Below are positions 35,620 through 43,488 of a DNA stretch of 64,000 bases, one piece after another (the first letter of the stretch is position 1; each line of letters begins with the position of its first letter). Below the pieces are notes generated by a model, which saw only the letters and a list, made by a program, of their open reading frames with translations, searched no databases and was not told the origin of the DNA. Origin of the DNA: JAQGMV01 sp035626595 (GTDB lineage: Bacteria; Pseudomonadota; Gammaproteobacteria; Burkholderiales; SG8-41); NCBI GenBank assembly GCA_035626595.1, contig DASPNJ010000092.1, positions 8,822-72,821 of the forward strand, given 5' to 3'. The position numbers and the translations under genes are program-made.

Positions 35620-36635
35620 TCGATCTTGACGCCGGCTTTCTGTACGGCCTTCACGTTCTGCGCGACCTCCGAACGGATGAAGCGCGCGAATTCCTCGGGC
35701 GTCGTCGTAGCGGTCTCGAGTCCCTGCCGGTTGAACGCTTCCTTCATCTCGCGCGTGTTCGCGACCTTGACGATGATCGCGTTCAGCCGCGTCACGAAAT
35801 CGCGCGGCACGGCCGCCGGCGCGAGGATGCCGTACCAGCCCGAGCGGTCGTAACCGGGAACACCGGATTCATGCAGCGTCGGCATGTCGGGCGCGAGCAC
35901 GGTGCGCTCGCGGGTGCTCACACCCAGCGCGCGCACCTTCTTCGCGGAAAGCAGCGGCAGCGACGCCGGGATGCTCGCGAAGATCATGTCCGTCTCGCCT
36001 GCCGCCGTCGCGGTGACGCCATCCGACGTCCCTTTATACGGCACGTGCACGAGCGAGACGTTCGCGAGCCCGCTGAATACCAGCGTCGACATGTGCGCGG
36101 AGCTGCCGACGCCGGAGGTCGCGTAATTGAGCTTGCCGGGATGCGATTTCGCCAGCGCGACCAGCTCCTTGACGTTGCGCGCGGGCACTGTCGGGTGAAC
36201 GATCAGGAACCACGGGCCGGTGACGATGCGCGACACCGGCGCGAAGTCACGCTCGAGATCGTAAGGGAGCTTGCGCCGCACGGCGGGCTGCACCGTATCG
36301 GCCGCGGGCATGAGCAGCAGCGTCGAGCCGTCGGGCGGCGACTTCGCGACCATGTCCGTCGCGATCATGCCGCCGGAGCCGCCGCGGTTCTCGACGATGA
36401 CCGGCACGCCCAGCGCTTCGGCAATCTTCGGCGCGACCATGCGCGCGGTGATGTCGCTCGCGCCGCCGGCGGCGAAGCCGACCATCAGTCTCACCTGCTT
36501 CGGCAGCGCCTGCGCGAAGCTGGGCATAGCGGCGGCAGTGACTGCGACCGCGGCAACACACGCCACCGCGCGCGGCAGAAAATACTTCGGTCTGGGTTCC
36601 GGCCCGCGCCGGGATGACGGCGTTACATACGTCAT
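35616..36635 (-). CDS. Bug/TctC-family receptor 9 with repeat-encoded N-region
   Basis: 339-residue exported receptor. GAGGAG lies 5 bases before ATG 36635, which fixes the start strongly. The first 20 or so residues (VTPSSRRGPEPRPKYF) are encoded by a REP-B-like arm and supply the positive charges; the hydrophobic core AVACVAAVAVTAAAM and cleavage site PSFAQ follow. Mature marks: ENRGGSGG, PPDGSTLL (Ser for Tyr) and VPYKGTSDG. It is followed by no co-directional partner. Confidence 0.94.
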   Translation of the reverse strand: MTYVTPSSRRGPEPRPKYFLPRAVACVAAVAVTAAAMPSFAQALPKQVRLMVGFAAGGASDITARMVAPKIAEALGVPVIVENRGGSGGMIATDMVAKSPPDGSTLLLMPAADTVQPAVRRKLPYDLERDFAPVSRIVTGPWFLIVHPTVPARNVKELVALAKSHPGKLNYATSGVGSSAHMSTLVFSGLANVSLVHVPYKGTSDGVTATAAGETDMIFASIPASLPLLSAKKVRALGVSTRERTVLAPDMPTLHESGVPGYDRSGWYGILAPAAVPRDFVTRLNAIIVKVANTREMKEAFNRQGLETATTTPEEFARFIRSEVAQNVKAVQKAGVKID

Positions 36636-36687
36636 TCGTTCTCCTCGTGCTGTTCGTCGCCCCGGCGGAGGCCGGGGTCCAGAACAT
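36590..36687. repeat. REP-B-like repeats flanking the receptor 9 start
   Basis: TGGGTTCCGGCCCGCGCCGG with GATGACGG (36594-36620) is inside receptor 9. CGTCGCCCCGGCGGAGGCCG with GGGTCCAGAACAT (36656-36687) lies upstream of it and abuts the yceH stop. Both are GTCATCCCGGC..GCCGGGATCCAG variants. Confidence 0.75.
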
Positions 36688-37344
36688 CTATTTAGTTATC
36701 CCCAGCTCCGCGCATACTTTCGCGAGCAGCGCCTTCAGCTCGTCCATTTCGCTCTCGAGCCGCGCGATGTTCGCTTTCATCGCTGCGAGCTCGTTCGTGC
36801 CGAGATCCACGCCGCTCGCCGCGGGCGCGGCTGCCGCCTGCTGGACGGCCGGCTCTCCCGACAGGAGGTGCACCCACCGATTCTCGCGTGCACCGGCCTG
36901 ACGCGGAAGCTCCTTCACCAGTGCGCCCGCGGGACGCTCCGCCAGCTCGCGCAGGAACGCCTCGACCGATGAGATGTCGGCGAACGCGTACAGCCGCTCA
37001 CAGTTGATCCGCAGCTCGCCCGCTGTCTGCGGGCCGCGCAGCATGAGCACGGCGAGGATCGCCGCGGCCTGGCGTGGCACCTGCACCACGCGCTCGAAGT
37101 TGTGGCTGTAGCGCGCGACGCGGCCGCCGCTCGATTCGATCACGAGGGACATCGACTTCAGGCTGTCGATCGCGGCCTGCACCTCGCTTTCGGTCGCGCT
37201 GATGATCGGATCGCGGCTCGTCTTCTGATTGCAGCCGGCGACGAGCGCGTTGAGCGTCATCGGATAGCTGTCGGGCACGGTGCGCTCCTTCTCCATGAGC
37301 ACGCCGAGCACGCGCGTTTCGAGGAGCGAGAGGACCGAGAGCAT
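36688..37344 (-). CDS. yceH: YceH family protein (DUF480)
   Basis: 218 residues with the YceH signature: LLETRVLGVLMEKERTVPD, YPMTLNALVAGCNQKTSRDP, then LVIESSGGRVARYSHNF and VLMLRGPQTAGELR. The fold is a pair of winged helices; the C-terminal 40 residues form a coiled coil (IARLESEMDELKALLAKV). The function is unknown, perhaps DNA-binding. It is divergent from receptor 10 by 33 bases. Confidence 0.95.
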   Translation of the reverse strand: MLSVLSLLETRVLGVLMEKERTVPDSYPMTLNALVAGCNQKTSRDPIISATESEVQAAIDSLKSMSLVIESSGGRVARYSHNFERVVQVPRQAAAILAVLMLRGPQTAGELRINCERLYAFADISSVEAFLRELAERPAGALVKELPRQAGARENRWVHLLSGEPAVQQAAAAPAASGVDLGTNELAAMKANIARLESEMDELKALLAKVCAELGITK

Positions 37345-37377
37345 TGATGGATAATAGCCGCAAAGGGGGGACGAATA

Positions 37378-38394
37378 ATGAAGCGCTACCCGTCGTCCCG
37401 GCGGAGGCCGGGATCCAGCAACGCATTGAAAGCATTGTTCTGGGTTCCCGCCTGCGCGGGAATGACGTTGATGGCCGCGTCACCGGCGTGGAGCCAGGGT
37501 TACCCCGCGAAGCCCGTTCGCATCGTGGTCGGATTCTCCGCGGGCAGCACCACCGATCTCATCGGACGCGTGCTCGCGACGAAGCTCGGCGAAGGCATCG
37601 GTCAGCTGGTGGTCGTGGACAATCGTCCCGGCGCCGGCGCGAACATCGCGGCGGAAATCGTTTCGAAATCTCCGCCTGACGGCTACACCGTGCTTCTCGC
37701 GAACGCCGGCCTCGCGACGGGAGCGACCGCGTACGTGAAGCTCAATTTCAACGCCCTGCGCGATTTCGCGCCGGTGGCACAAGTGAGCGCCACGCCGCAC
37801 ATCCTCGTCGTGCATCCGTCGCTGCCCGCGAAGCACGTGAAGGAGCTGATCGCCTTCATGAAGCCGCGGCCGGGTCAGCTCAACTTCTCCTCCACCGGCC
37901 ACGGCAACTCCGACCATCTCGCGGCCGAGCTCTTCATGTACATGACCGGGCTCAAGATGGTGCACATCACGTACAAGGGCGGGCCGCAGGCGATCGGTGA
38001 CGTGGCGACCGGTGAGGTGGCGATGTATTTCGCCGGCCTGCCGGTGTCGATCCCGTTCGTGAAGAACGGACGCGTGCGGGCGCTCGGCGTGACCGGGGCG
38101 AAGCGCGCGCGGGTGCTGCCCGACGTGCCGACGATCGCGGAGGCCGGGGTCGCCGGCTACGAGCACATCCTGTGGGGCATGCTGGTCGTGCCGAGCGCCA
38201 CGCCGAGAGAGGTCATCGCGCGGCTGAACGACGGCGTCGTGAAAGCGCTGAACGCCCCCGACATCCGCGAGCGCTACGCCGGCATGGGTGTCGAGCCGGC
38301 GCCAAGCACGCCCGAGCAGGCGGCGGGGTATCTGCGCAGCGAGACGGAGAAGTACGCCAAGGTCGTGAAAGCGATCGGACTGCGGCTGGAATAG
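37378..38394 (+). CDS. Bug/TctC-family receptor 10 with fully repeat-derived signal peptide
   Basis: 338-residue exported receptor. AAAGGGGGGA lies 7 bases before ATG 37378, a strong ribosome site. Residues 5-12 (PSSRRRPGS) come from one REP-B arm, residues 21-29 (WVPACAGMT) from the opposite arm, and ALKAL lies between; the leader then ends LMAASPAWSQ. The repeat thus provides both the charged N-region and most of the hydrophobic core. Mature marks: YPAKPVRIVVGFSAGSTTD, VDNRPGAGA and ITYKGGPQA. It precedes a polysaccharide deacetylase gene by 53 bases. Confidence 0.95.
   Translation: MKRYPSSRRRPGSSNALKALFWVPACAGMTLMAASPAWSQGYPAKPVRIVVGFSAGSTTDLIGRVLATKLGEGIGQLVVVDNRPGAGANIAAEIVSKSPPDGYTVLLANAGLATGATAYVKLNFNALRDFAPVAQVSATPHILVVHPSLPAKHVKELIAFMKPRPGQLNFSSTGHGNSDHLAAELFMYMTGLKMVHITYKGGPQAIGDVATGEVAMYFAGLPVSIPFVKNGRVRALGVTGAKRARVLPDVPTIAEAGVAGYEHILWGMLVVPSATPREVIARLNDGVVKALNAPDIRERYAGMGVEPAPSTPEQAAGYLRSETEKYAKVVKAIGLRLE
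37388..37466. repeat. REP-B repeat pair inside the receptor 10 leader
   Basis: CGTCGTCCCGGCGGAGGCCG with GGATCCAGCAACGC on the left, and TTGTTCTGGGTTCCCGCCTG with CGCGGGAATGACG on the right. The pair forms the usual inverted two-arm unit and is translated in full. Confidence 0.85.
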
Positions 38395-38399
38395 ATAAG

Positions 38400-38442
38400 T
38401 CCCCTCGCCCCGCGGCAGCGGGGAGAGGGTTAGGGTGAGGGG
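38400..38442. repeat. REP-D repeat carrying the next gene's ribosome site
   Basis: CCCCTCGCCCCGCGGCAGCG then GGGAGAGGGTTAGGGTGAGG and GG. The C-rich left and G-rich right parts can pair. Its end GTGAGGGGAAG sits right before ATG 38448, so the gene's Shine-Dalgarno is part of the repeat. Confidence 0.7.
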
Positions 38443-38447
38443 AAGCA

Positions 38448-39287
38448 ATGAACTGGCTCTGGCCCGGCGACAAACGCATCGCCGTCGTCTTCAACGTCTG
38501 CCTCGAAGCGTGGTCGGACGGCAAGGCGCCGGGGATCAGCCCGATGGGCAATCCGCTGCCGGCCGGCGTGCTCGACAACATGGCGATCTCGTGGGCGGCG
38601 TACGGCGCGAAGCGCGGCATCTACCGCCTGCTGGATGCGTTCGCGCGTCACGGCGCGAAATCGAACGTGATGGTGAGCGCGATCCTGGCGGAGCGCACAC
38701 CGGCGGCGGTGAAGGCGGTCGGCGACGCAGGCCACGAAATCCTGTCGCACTCGTACGCGATGGACGTGATTCCCGCGCTGCTCTCGGAAGATCAGGAGCG
38801 CGCGAACATTCGGCGCTGCACGGATCTCCTCCAGAACGTCTCGGGCAAACCGGTCAGGGGCTGGCTCAGCCCGCGTGGCACGCCCAGCCCGAATACGCCG
38901 CGCCTGCTCGCCGAGGCCGGCTACACGTGGTACGGCGACGTCTTCGACGACGACCTGCCGTACGTGCAGGCGTTCGGCGGCCGCAGGATCGTCGCGATTC
39001 CGCTGTCAACCGACGTGAACGACATGCCGTCGATGAAGTACGGCGCGCCCCCGCGCGCGATGCTCGACACGTTCGAAGAGCACCTGAAGCGCATCGACGA
39101 GCGTCGCGAAGGGCCGGTCATCGTCGACGTCACGGCGCACGCGCACATTTTCGGGCGGCCGCATGGCGCCTATCTCTACGAGAAGATCGTCGAGACGGCG
39201 ACGAAGATGGCTGAGGTGTGGATCGCGACGCGGCTGCAGATCGCGGAGTCGGTGCTTGAGCGTTCTGGATTCCCGCCCCCGGCCTAA
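38448..39287 (+). CDS. Polysaccharide deacetylase (NodB/PuuE-like) family protein
   Basis: 279-residue cytoplasmic protein of the carbohydrate esterase 4 fold. The HSYAMD segment (near residue 101) aligns with the HxxxH/D metal motif, SPRGTPSPNTPRLL with the RxPxG motif and VTAHAHIFGRPHG with the last His motif; the first TxDD motif is changed to FNVCLEAW. This pattern fits the PuuE/HpPgdA-like subgroup, which acts on small cyclic amides such as allantoin rather than on polysaccharides. The last residues (SGFPPPA) come from a degenerate REP-B arm. Confidence 0.82.
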   Translation: MNWLWPGDKRIAVVFNVCLEAWSDGKAPGISPMGNPLPAGVLDNMAISWAAYGAKRGIYRLLDAFARHGAKSNVMVSAILAERTPAAVKAVGDAGHEILSHSYAMDVIPALLSEDQERANIRRCTDLLQNVSGKPVRGWLSPRGTPSPNTPRLLAEAGYTWYGDVFDDDLPYVQAFGGRRIVAIPLSTDVNDMPSMKYGAPPRAMLDTFEEHLKRIDERREGPVIVDVTAHAHIFGRPHGAYLYEKIVETATKMAEVWIATRLQIAESVLERSGFPPPA

Positions 39288-39339
39288 AACATGCCGGGGC
39301 AGGCTTCGTGTTTCGAATGATGCTTGGAGGAGGATCGAC

Positions 39340-40314
39340 ATGAAAACGGGATCGCGGGTTTTCGTTGTATCGCTTGCGTTGCTGACCTTCGCAGCTGGCG
39401 ACGCCGCGGGGCAAGCCTACCCGACCAAGCCCATCCGCATGGTCGTCCCGTTCGCGCCCGGCGGCGGCACCGATATCATGGCGCGCGTGATCATGCCGCA
39501 GGTCGAGCAGAGGCTGAACCAGCGCATCATCATCGACAACCGCGTCGGCGGCGGCGGTTACATCGCCGCGGAGCTCGTGACGAAGTCGCCGCCGGACGGG
39601 CACACGCTCTTCTTCACCGCCGCGAACATCGTGATGAGCCTGGAGCTCTATCCCAACCAGCCGGTCGATCCGCTGAAGGATTTCGCGCCGGTCACGCTGC
39701 TCACGCGCGAGCCGAGCCTGCTGGCGGTGCATCCGTCGTTGCCGGTGAAAAGCGTGAAGGAGCTGATCGCGCTCGCGCGGTCGCGTCCGGGCGAGCTCAA
39801 CTACTCATCTGGCGGTGTCGGCTCGTCGTCGCACCTCAATACCGAGCTCTTCAAGATGATGGCCAAGGTGAATCTGCTGCACGTACCTTATTCGGGCGGC
39901 ACCGGTCCGGCGGTGGTGGGCGCCATCACGGGCGAATCGCCGGTCACGATACTACCGATATCGGCCTCTCTGCCGCAGGCGCGGGCCGGACGGCTGCGCG
40001 TACTCGGAATCACGCTGCCGGAACGCGCGCCGGATTTCCCGGAGTTCACGCCGATCGCAGAAACGCTGCCGGGATACTCCGCGTTCCAGTGGTACGGCGT
40101 GCTCGCGCCGGCCGCCACCCCGAAGCGCATCCTCGATCAGCTCGACAAGGCGCTCGCCGCCGCGATGCAGGTGCCGGATTTGCGCACGCGGCTCGTGCGC
40201 GACGGCGCCATTGTCGTGAGCGGCAGCACGCCCGAGCAGTTCGCCGCGCACATGCGCGACGAAAAAGCCAAGTGGGCGAAAGTCGTGCAGGTTTCGGGCG
40301 CCGGCAAGAAATAG
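39340..40314 (+). CDS. Bug/TctC-family receptor 11
   Basis: 324-residue exported receptor. Signal peptide MKTGSRVFVVSLALLTFAAG, ending AAGQ. YPTKPIRMVVPFAPGGGTD is typical; IDNRVGGGG and VPYSGGTGP are variants (Ser for Lys in the YKG motif, Val for Pro). GGAGGAGG precedes ATG 39340. It follows the deacetylase gene by 52 bases and is immediately followed by dtd. Confidence 0.95.
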   Translation: MKTGSRVFVVSLALLTFAAGDAAGQAYPTKPIRMVVPFAPGGGTDIMARVIMPQVEQRLNQRIIIDNRVGGGGYIAAELVTKSPPDGHTLFFTAANIVMSLELYPNQPVDPLKDFAPVTLLTREPSLLAVHPSLPVKSVKELIALARSRPGELNYSSGGVGSSSHLNTELFKMMAKVNLLHVPYSGGTGPAVVGAITGESPVTILPISASLPQARAGRLRVLGITLPERAPDFPEFTPIAETLPGYSAFQWYGVLAPAATPKRILDQLDKALAAAMQVPDLRTRLVRDGAIVVSGSTPEQFAAHMRDEKAKWAKVVQVSGAGKK

Positions 40315-40752
40315 GTGATCGGGCTGCTCCAGCGGGTGAGCCGCGCGCAGGTGAACGTCGAGGGCGCCTGCGTCGGCGCCATCGAACGCGGATTGCTGGT
40401 GCTGATCGGCGTCGAACGCGACGATACGGAAGGTGAAGCCGACCGCCTGCTCGAGCGGCTGCTCGGCTATCGCGTCTTCCCCGACGCCGGAGGCAAGATG
40501 AACCTGTCGGTGCGCGACATCGCAGGCGGGCTCCTGCTCGTTCCGCAGTTCACGCTCGCCGCCGACACGAACAAGGGGACGCGCCCGGGCTTCTCATCGG
40601 CCGCCAGCCCCGAAGAAGGCCGGCGGCTGTTCGACTATGTGCTGCGCCAGGCGCGCGCAACGCACAGTCCGGTCGCCGCCGGCGTCTTCGGCGCCGATAT
40701 GAAGGTGACCCTCACGAATGACGGTCCGGTCACCTTCTGGCTTCAGACCTGA
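40315..40752 (+). CDS. dtd: D-aminoacyl-tRNA deacylase
   Basis: 145 residues, the family's normal length. Dtd hydrolyses D-aminoacyl-tRNAs. Marks: QRVSRAQVNVEG, GLLVLIGVERDD, YRVFPDAGGKMNLSV, the active-site loop LLVPQFTLAADTNKG, RPGFSSAASPE, and the C-terminal TNDGPVTFWLQT with the Gly-cisPro-type region. Starts at GTG 40315, directly after the receptor 11 stop, an unusual placement of a housekeeping gene behind a receptor. Confidence 0.97.
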   Translation: MIGLLQRVSRAQVNVEGACVGAIERGLLVLIGVERDDTEGEADRLLERLLGYRVFPDAGGKMNLSVRDIAGGLLLVPQFTLAADTNKGTRPGFSSAASPEEGRRLFDYVLRQARATHSPVAAGVFGADMKVTLTNDGPVTFWLQT

Positions 40753-40780
40753 AATGGACAGTCTAAGTTTGTAGTGGACG

Positions 40781-40855
40781 TCCTCATTCCCGCGAAGGCG
40801 GGAATCCAGAACAAGCGCTCGCGCCCTGGACCGCCGCCTTCGCGGGGGTGACGTT
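40781..40855. repeat. REP-B repeat pair between convergent genes
   Basis: CTCATTCCCGCGAAGGCGGG with AATCCAGAAC, then GCGCCCTGGACCGCCGCCTT with CGCGGGGGTGACG. The opposed arms lie between the dtd and DUF1428 stops and may terminate both. Confidence 0.75.
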
Positions 40856-40878
40856 CCGCGAGCTTCGGCGTCAGGACG

Positions 40879-41241
40879 CTAGGCCTGCACGATCACCTTG
40901 AACCCGCCGTAGATCATGCGTTTCGCGTCGAACGGCATGTCCTTCGGATCCATCATGTCCTTCAGCCGCGGATCGGCCATCACCTTCTTCAGCACGCGAT
41001 CGCGGTCCGCGCGCGACTTGTAGACGATGTAGGAGAACACCACTGCCTCGTCCTTCTTCAGCTTGACGCTCTGGGGAAACGACGTGACTTTCCCCGGCTT
41101 CACGTCGTCGGCCCAGGTTTCGACGAACTCGAGCGCGCCGTGCTCGCGCCACACCTTCGATGCCTTGCGCGCCATGCGCCGGTACGCATCGCGGTTCTTC
41201 TTGGGCACCGGCACCACGAAGCCATCCACGTAATTCGGCAT
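40879..41241 (-). CDS. DUF1428 family protein
   Basis: 120 residues, the usual length. Family pattern: YVDGFVVPVPKKNRDAYRRM, then VWREHGALEFVETWADDVKPG, and VVFSYIVYKSRADRDRV. The fold is a ferredoxin-like alpha/beta dimer; function unknown. ATG 41241 follows CAGGAGCAAGG. The 232 bases upstream hold a REP-A element and no gene. Confidence 0.93.
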   Translation of the reverse strand: MPNYVDGFVVPVPKKNRDAYRRMARKASKVWREHGALEFVETWADDVKPGKVTSFPQSVKLKKDEAVVFSYIVYKSRADRDRVLKKVMADPRLKDMMDPKDMPFDAKRMIYGGFKVIVQA

Positions 41242-41327
41242 GTCCTTGCTCCTGTTGTTGAGGGATCCATGCTTAGTCGAATGGGACAGGCACGAATCGA
41301 CATGGATTCCCGCCTGCCGCTTCTGTG

Positions 41328-41460
41328 TCATTGCCAGGCGGAGCCTGTGATCCGCCGCGGCATCCCGTTGCGAACGTGTTTTTTCGCGTGCGCCACGAGA
41401 TCGCCACGCCGCGGCTGTTCGCGGCTCGCGAAGACAATCCGGCTGCCGCGGAATGACGTT
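41328..41460. repeat. REP-A repeat in the gap upstream of the DUF1428 gene
   Basis: GTGTCATTGCCAGGCGGAGC, TGATCCGCCGCGGCATCCCG, TTGCGAACGTGTTTTTTCGC, GTGCGCCACGAGATCGCCAC and finally GCCGCGGAATGACG. It is a diverged copy, most like the inverse of the one at 47300-47405. Confidence 0.75.
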
Positions 41461-41473
41461 AGAACGTCGTTAC

Positions 41474-42451
41474 CTATTTGACGACAATGCCCGCTTCGCG
41501 GATGACGCGCGTCCAGCGCGAAAACTCGGACTGGACGATGCGCCGGAACTCTTCCGGCGTGCTGCCGGCAACTTCCAGGCCGTAGCTCGCGAGCTTCGCG
41601 CGCGCCTCTTCCGTCTGCAGCAGGCCCTGAATCTCGGCATTGAGCAGCTTCACGATCGGCGCAGCCACGCCGGCGGGGCCGAGAATGCCGTGGTTGTTCG
41701 TCACCTCGAACCCGCTGAAGCCGCCTTCGGCGACGGTCGGCACGTTCGGCAGCGGACCGAGCCGCTTCGCGCTGGTGACCGCGAGCGGCTGCACGCGCTT
41801 CGCCTGGATCATCGGGATCACCGCGGTGCTCGCGCCGATGCCGACCGGCACTTCGCCGCCGAGCACGGCGGTCACTGCCGCAGCGGGGCCCTTGTATGGC
41901 ACGTGCACGAGCTGCGTTTTCGTCGTGCTCTGAAGGAGCTCCACCGCCAGGTGGCCGAGGCTCGCGACGCCCGGCGTGCCGTAGCCGATCGATTTCGGTT
42001 TGGCGCGCGCGAGCGCGATCAGCTCCTTCACCGATTTCGCGGGCAGCGAGAGCTGCGCGAACAGCACGTTGGCCCCGATTGCCACGCGCGAGATGAACGT
42101 GAAATCCTTCAGCGGGTCGTAGCCGAGCTTCGGATAGAGGCTGGGGCTGGACGCGAGCGTGATGCTGCCGACGGAGGACAGCGTATAGCCGTCCGGCGTC
42201 GAGCGCGCGGTGATCTCCGCGCCCACGTTTCCGCCGGCGCCCGGACGGTTGTCCACGATCACGCTCTGGCCGAGCCGCTCCGAGAAGCGGCCCGCCGCGA
42301 GCCGGCCAACGAGGTCGTCGCTGCCGCCGGGCGTAAAACCGACGATCAGCCGGATCGGCCGGGCCGGATAGCCTTCCGGTTTCGCGCTCGCGCCCCACGC
42401 ACCGGAGCACGCCGCGAGCAGCATCGCCCCGGCCGCGCAAGTCGCTTTCAT
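41474..42451 (-). CDS. Bug/TctC-family receptor 12
   Basis: 325-residue exported receptor. Signal peptide MKATCAAGAMLLAACSGAWG; LAAC followed by Ser is a possible lipobox, so it might be a lipoprotein. YPARPIRLIVGFTPGGSDD, VDNRPGAGG and VPYKGPAAA follow. Its ATG at 42451 overlaps the TGA of receptor 13 by 4 bases; two receptors from different subgroups are thus translated together. Confidence 0.94.
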   Translation of the reverse strand: MKATCAAGAMLLAACSGAWGASAKPEGYPARPIRLIVGFTPGGSDDLVGRLAAGRFSERLGQSVIVDNRPGAGGNVGAEITARSTPDGYTLSSVGSITLASSPSLYPKLGYDPLKDFTFISRVAIGANVLFAQLSLPAKSVKELIALARAKPKSIGYGTPGVASLGHLAVELLQSTTKTQLVHVPYKGPAAAVTAVLGGEVPVGIGASTAVIPMIQAKRVQPLAVTSAKRLGPLPNVPTVAEGGFSGFEVTNNHGILGPAGVAAPIVKLLNAEIQGLLQTEEARAKLASYGLEVAGSTPEEFRRIVQSEFSRWTRVIREAGIVVK

Positions 42452-43434
42452 TGCTTCGACATCCCAGCGTCGCGCGCGACCTTCTCCCATTTCGCGAGGT
42501 CGGCCGGAATCATCTTACGGATTTCGGCCGGCGTCTTCGGATCGACCTCGGCGCTCTCGACGGCGAAGCGCTTCGCGGTCTCGGGCGTGCGCAGGATCGC
42601 GTTGATTTCGGCATTGAGCTTCTGAATGACTGGCTGCGGCGTACCGCCCGTGGCCGCCCACGCCCACCAGATCTCGGCTTCGTAACCGGGCAGTCCCGCC
42701 TCGGCCGCGGTCGGCACTTCGGGCATCCCCGACGCGCGCTTCGCCGCGCCGACGGCGAGCGCCTTGACCTTGCCCGAGCGGATATGCGGGCCGGAGGTCG
42801 GGATCGTCGCGACGGCGACGTGCGCCTGTCCCGACATCACGTCGATCAGCGCCGGCGCGCCGCCTTTGTAGAGCGCGATCTCCGCCTTGATGCCCGCATG
42901 GCTGCGGAACATCGCGGAGACAAAATGCATGAAGCCGCCGGCCGATGCCATCGTGATGAAGTTCGGCTTCGACCTCGCGAGCGTGAGGAGATCCTGCAAC
43001 GTGGCCACCTGCGCAGCCGGGCCGACGGTGATGACGACCGGCGCCTTGCCGAAGGTCGCGACGAAATCGAAGTCCCTGATGGGATCGTACGGCAGCTTCC
43101 GGATCACCGCGGGATTCATGACGAACGCCGTGGAGGCCATCAGCAGCGTGTAACCGTCGGGATTCGCCTTCGCGACGGTGTCGGTGCCGATCATGCCTTC
43201 GGCGCCCGGACGGTTGTCGACGACGATCTGCCGGCCGAGCCGTTCCCCGAGGTGGCCGCCGATGAAGCGCGCCATGATGTCGTTGCTGCCGCCGGGCGCC
43301 TGCGGAACGATCACGCGGATCGGGCGGCTGGGATAGCTTGCCGCATCGCGATCTGGCGCCGCTTTCTGCGCGGCCTCAGCGCCGTGACCGAGTGCAAACG
43401 ACAGGAACACCGTCAGTGCGAGCTTCGTCTTCAT
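42448..43434 (-). CDS. Bug/TctC-family receptor 13
   Basis: 328-residue exported receptor. Signal peptide MKTKLALTVFLSFALGHGAE, ending AAQ. YPSRPIRVIVPQAPGGSND, VDNRPGAEG and LYKGGAPA, as in receptor 1. GGGAGGGGAA precedes the ATG. It is downstream of the M20/D-aminoacylase pair (54-base gap), so receptors 12 and 13 may serve N-acyl amino-acid use. Confidence 0.95.
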   Translation of the reverse strand: MKTKLALTVFLSFALGHGAEAAQKAAPDRDAASYPSRPIRVIVPQAPGGSNDIMARFIGGHLGERLGRQIVVDNRPGAEGMIGTDTVAKANPDGYTLLMASTAFVMNPAVIRKLPYDPIRDFDFVATFGKAPVVITVGPAAQVATLQDLLTLARSKPNFITMASAGGFMHFVSAMFRSHAGIKAEIALYKGGAPALIDVMSGQAHVAVATIPTSGPHIRSGKVKALAVGAAKRASGMPEVPTAAEAGLPGYEAEIWWAWAATGGTPQPVIQKLNAEINAILRTPETAKRFAVESAEVDPKTPAEIRKMIPADLAKWEKVARDAGMSKQ

Positions 43435-43488
43435 TTCCCCTCCCGGGAAAAAACAAATCGACCCGCGCAGACCGGCGCCGTGGCGGCT

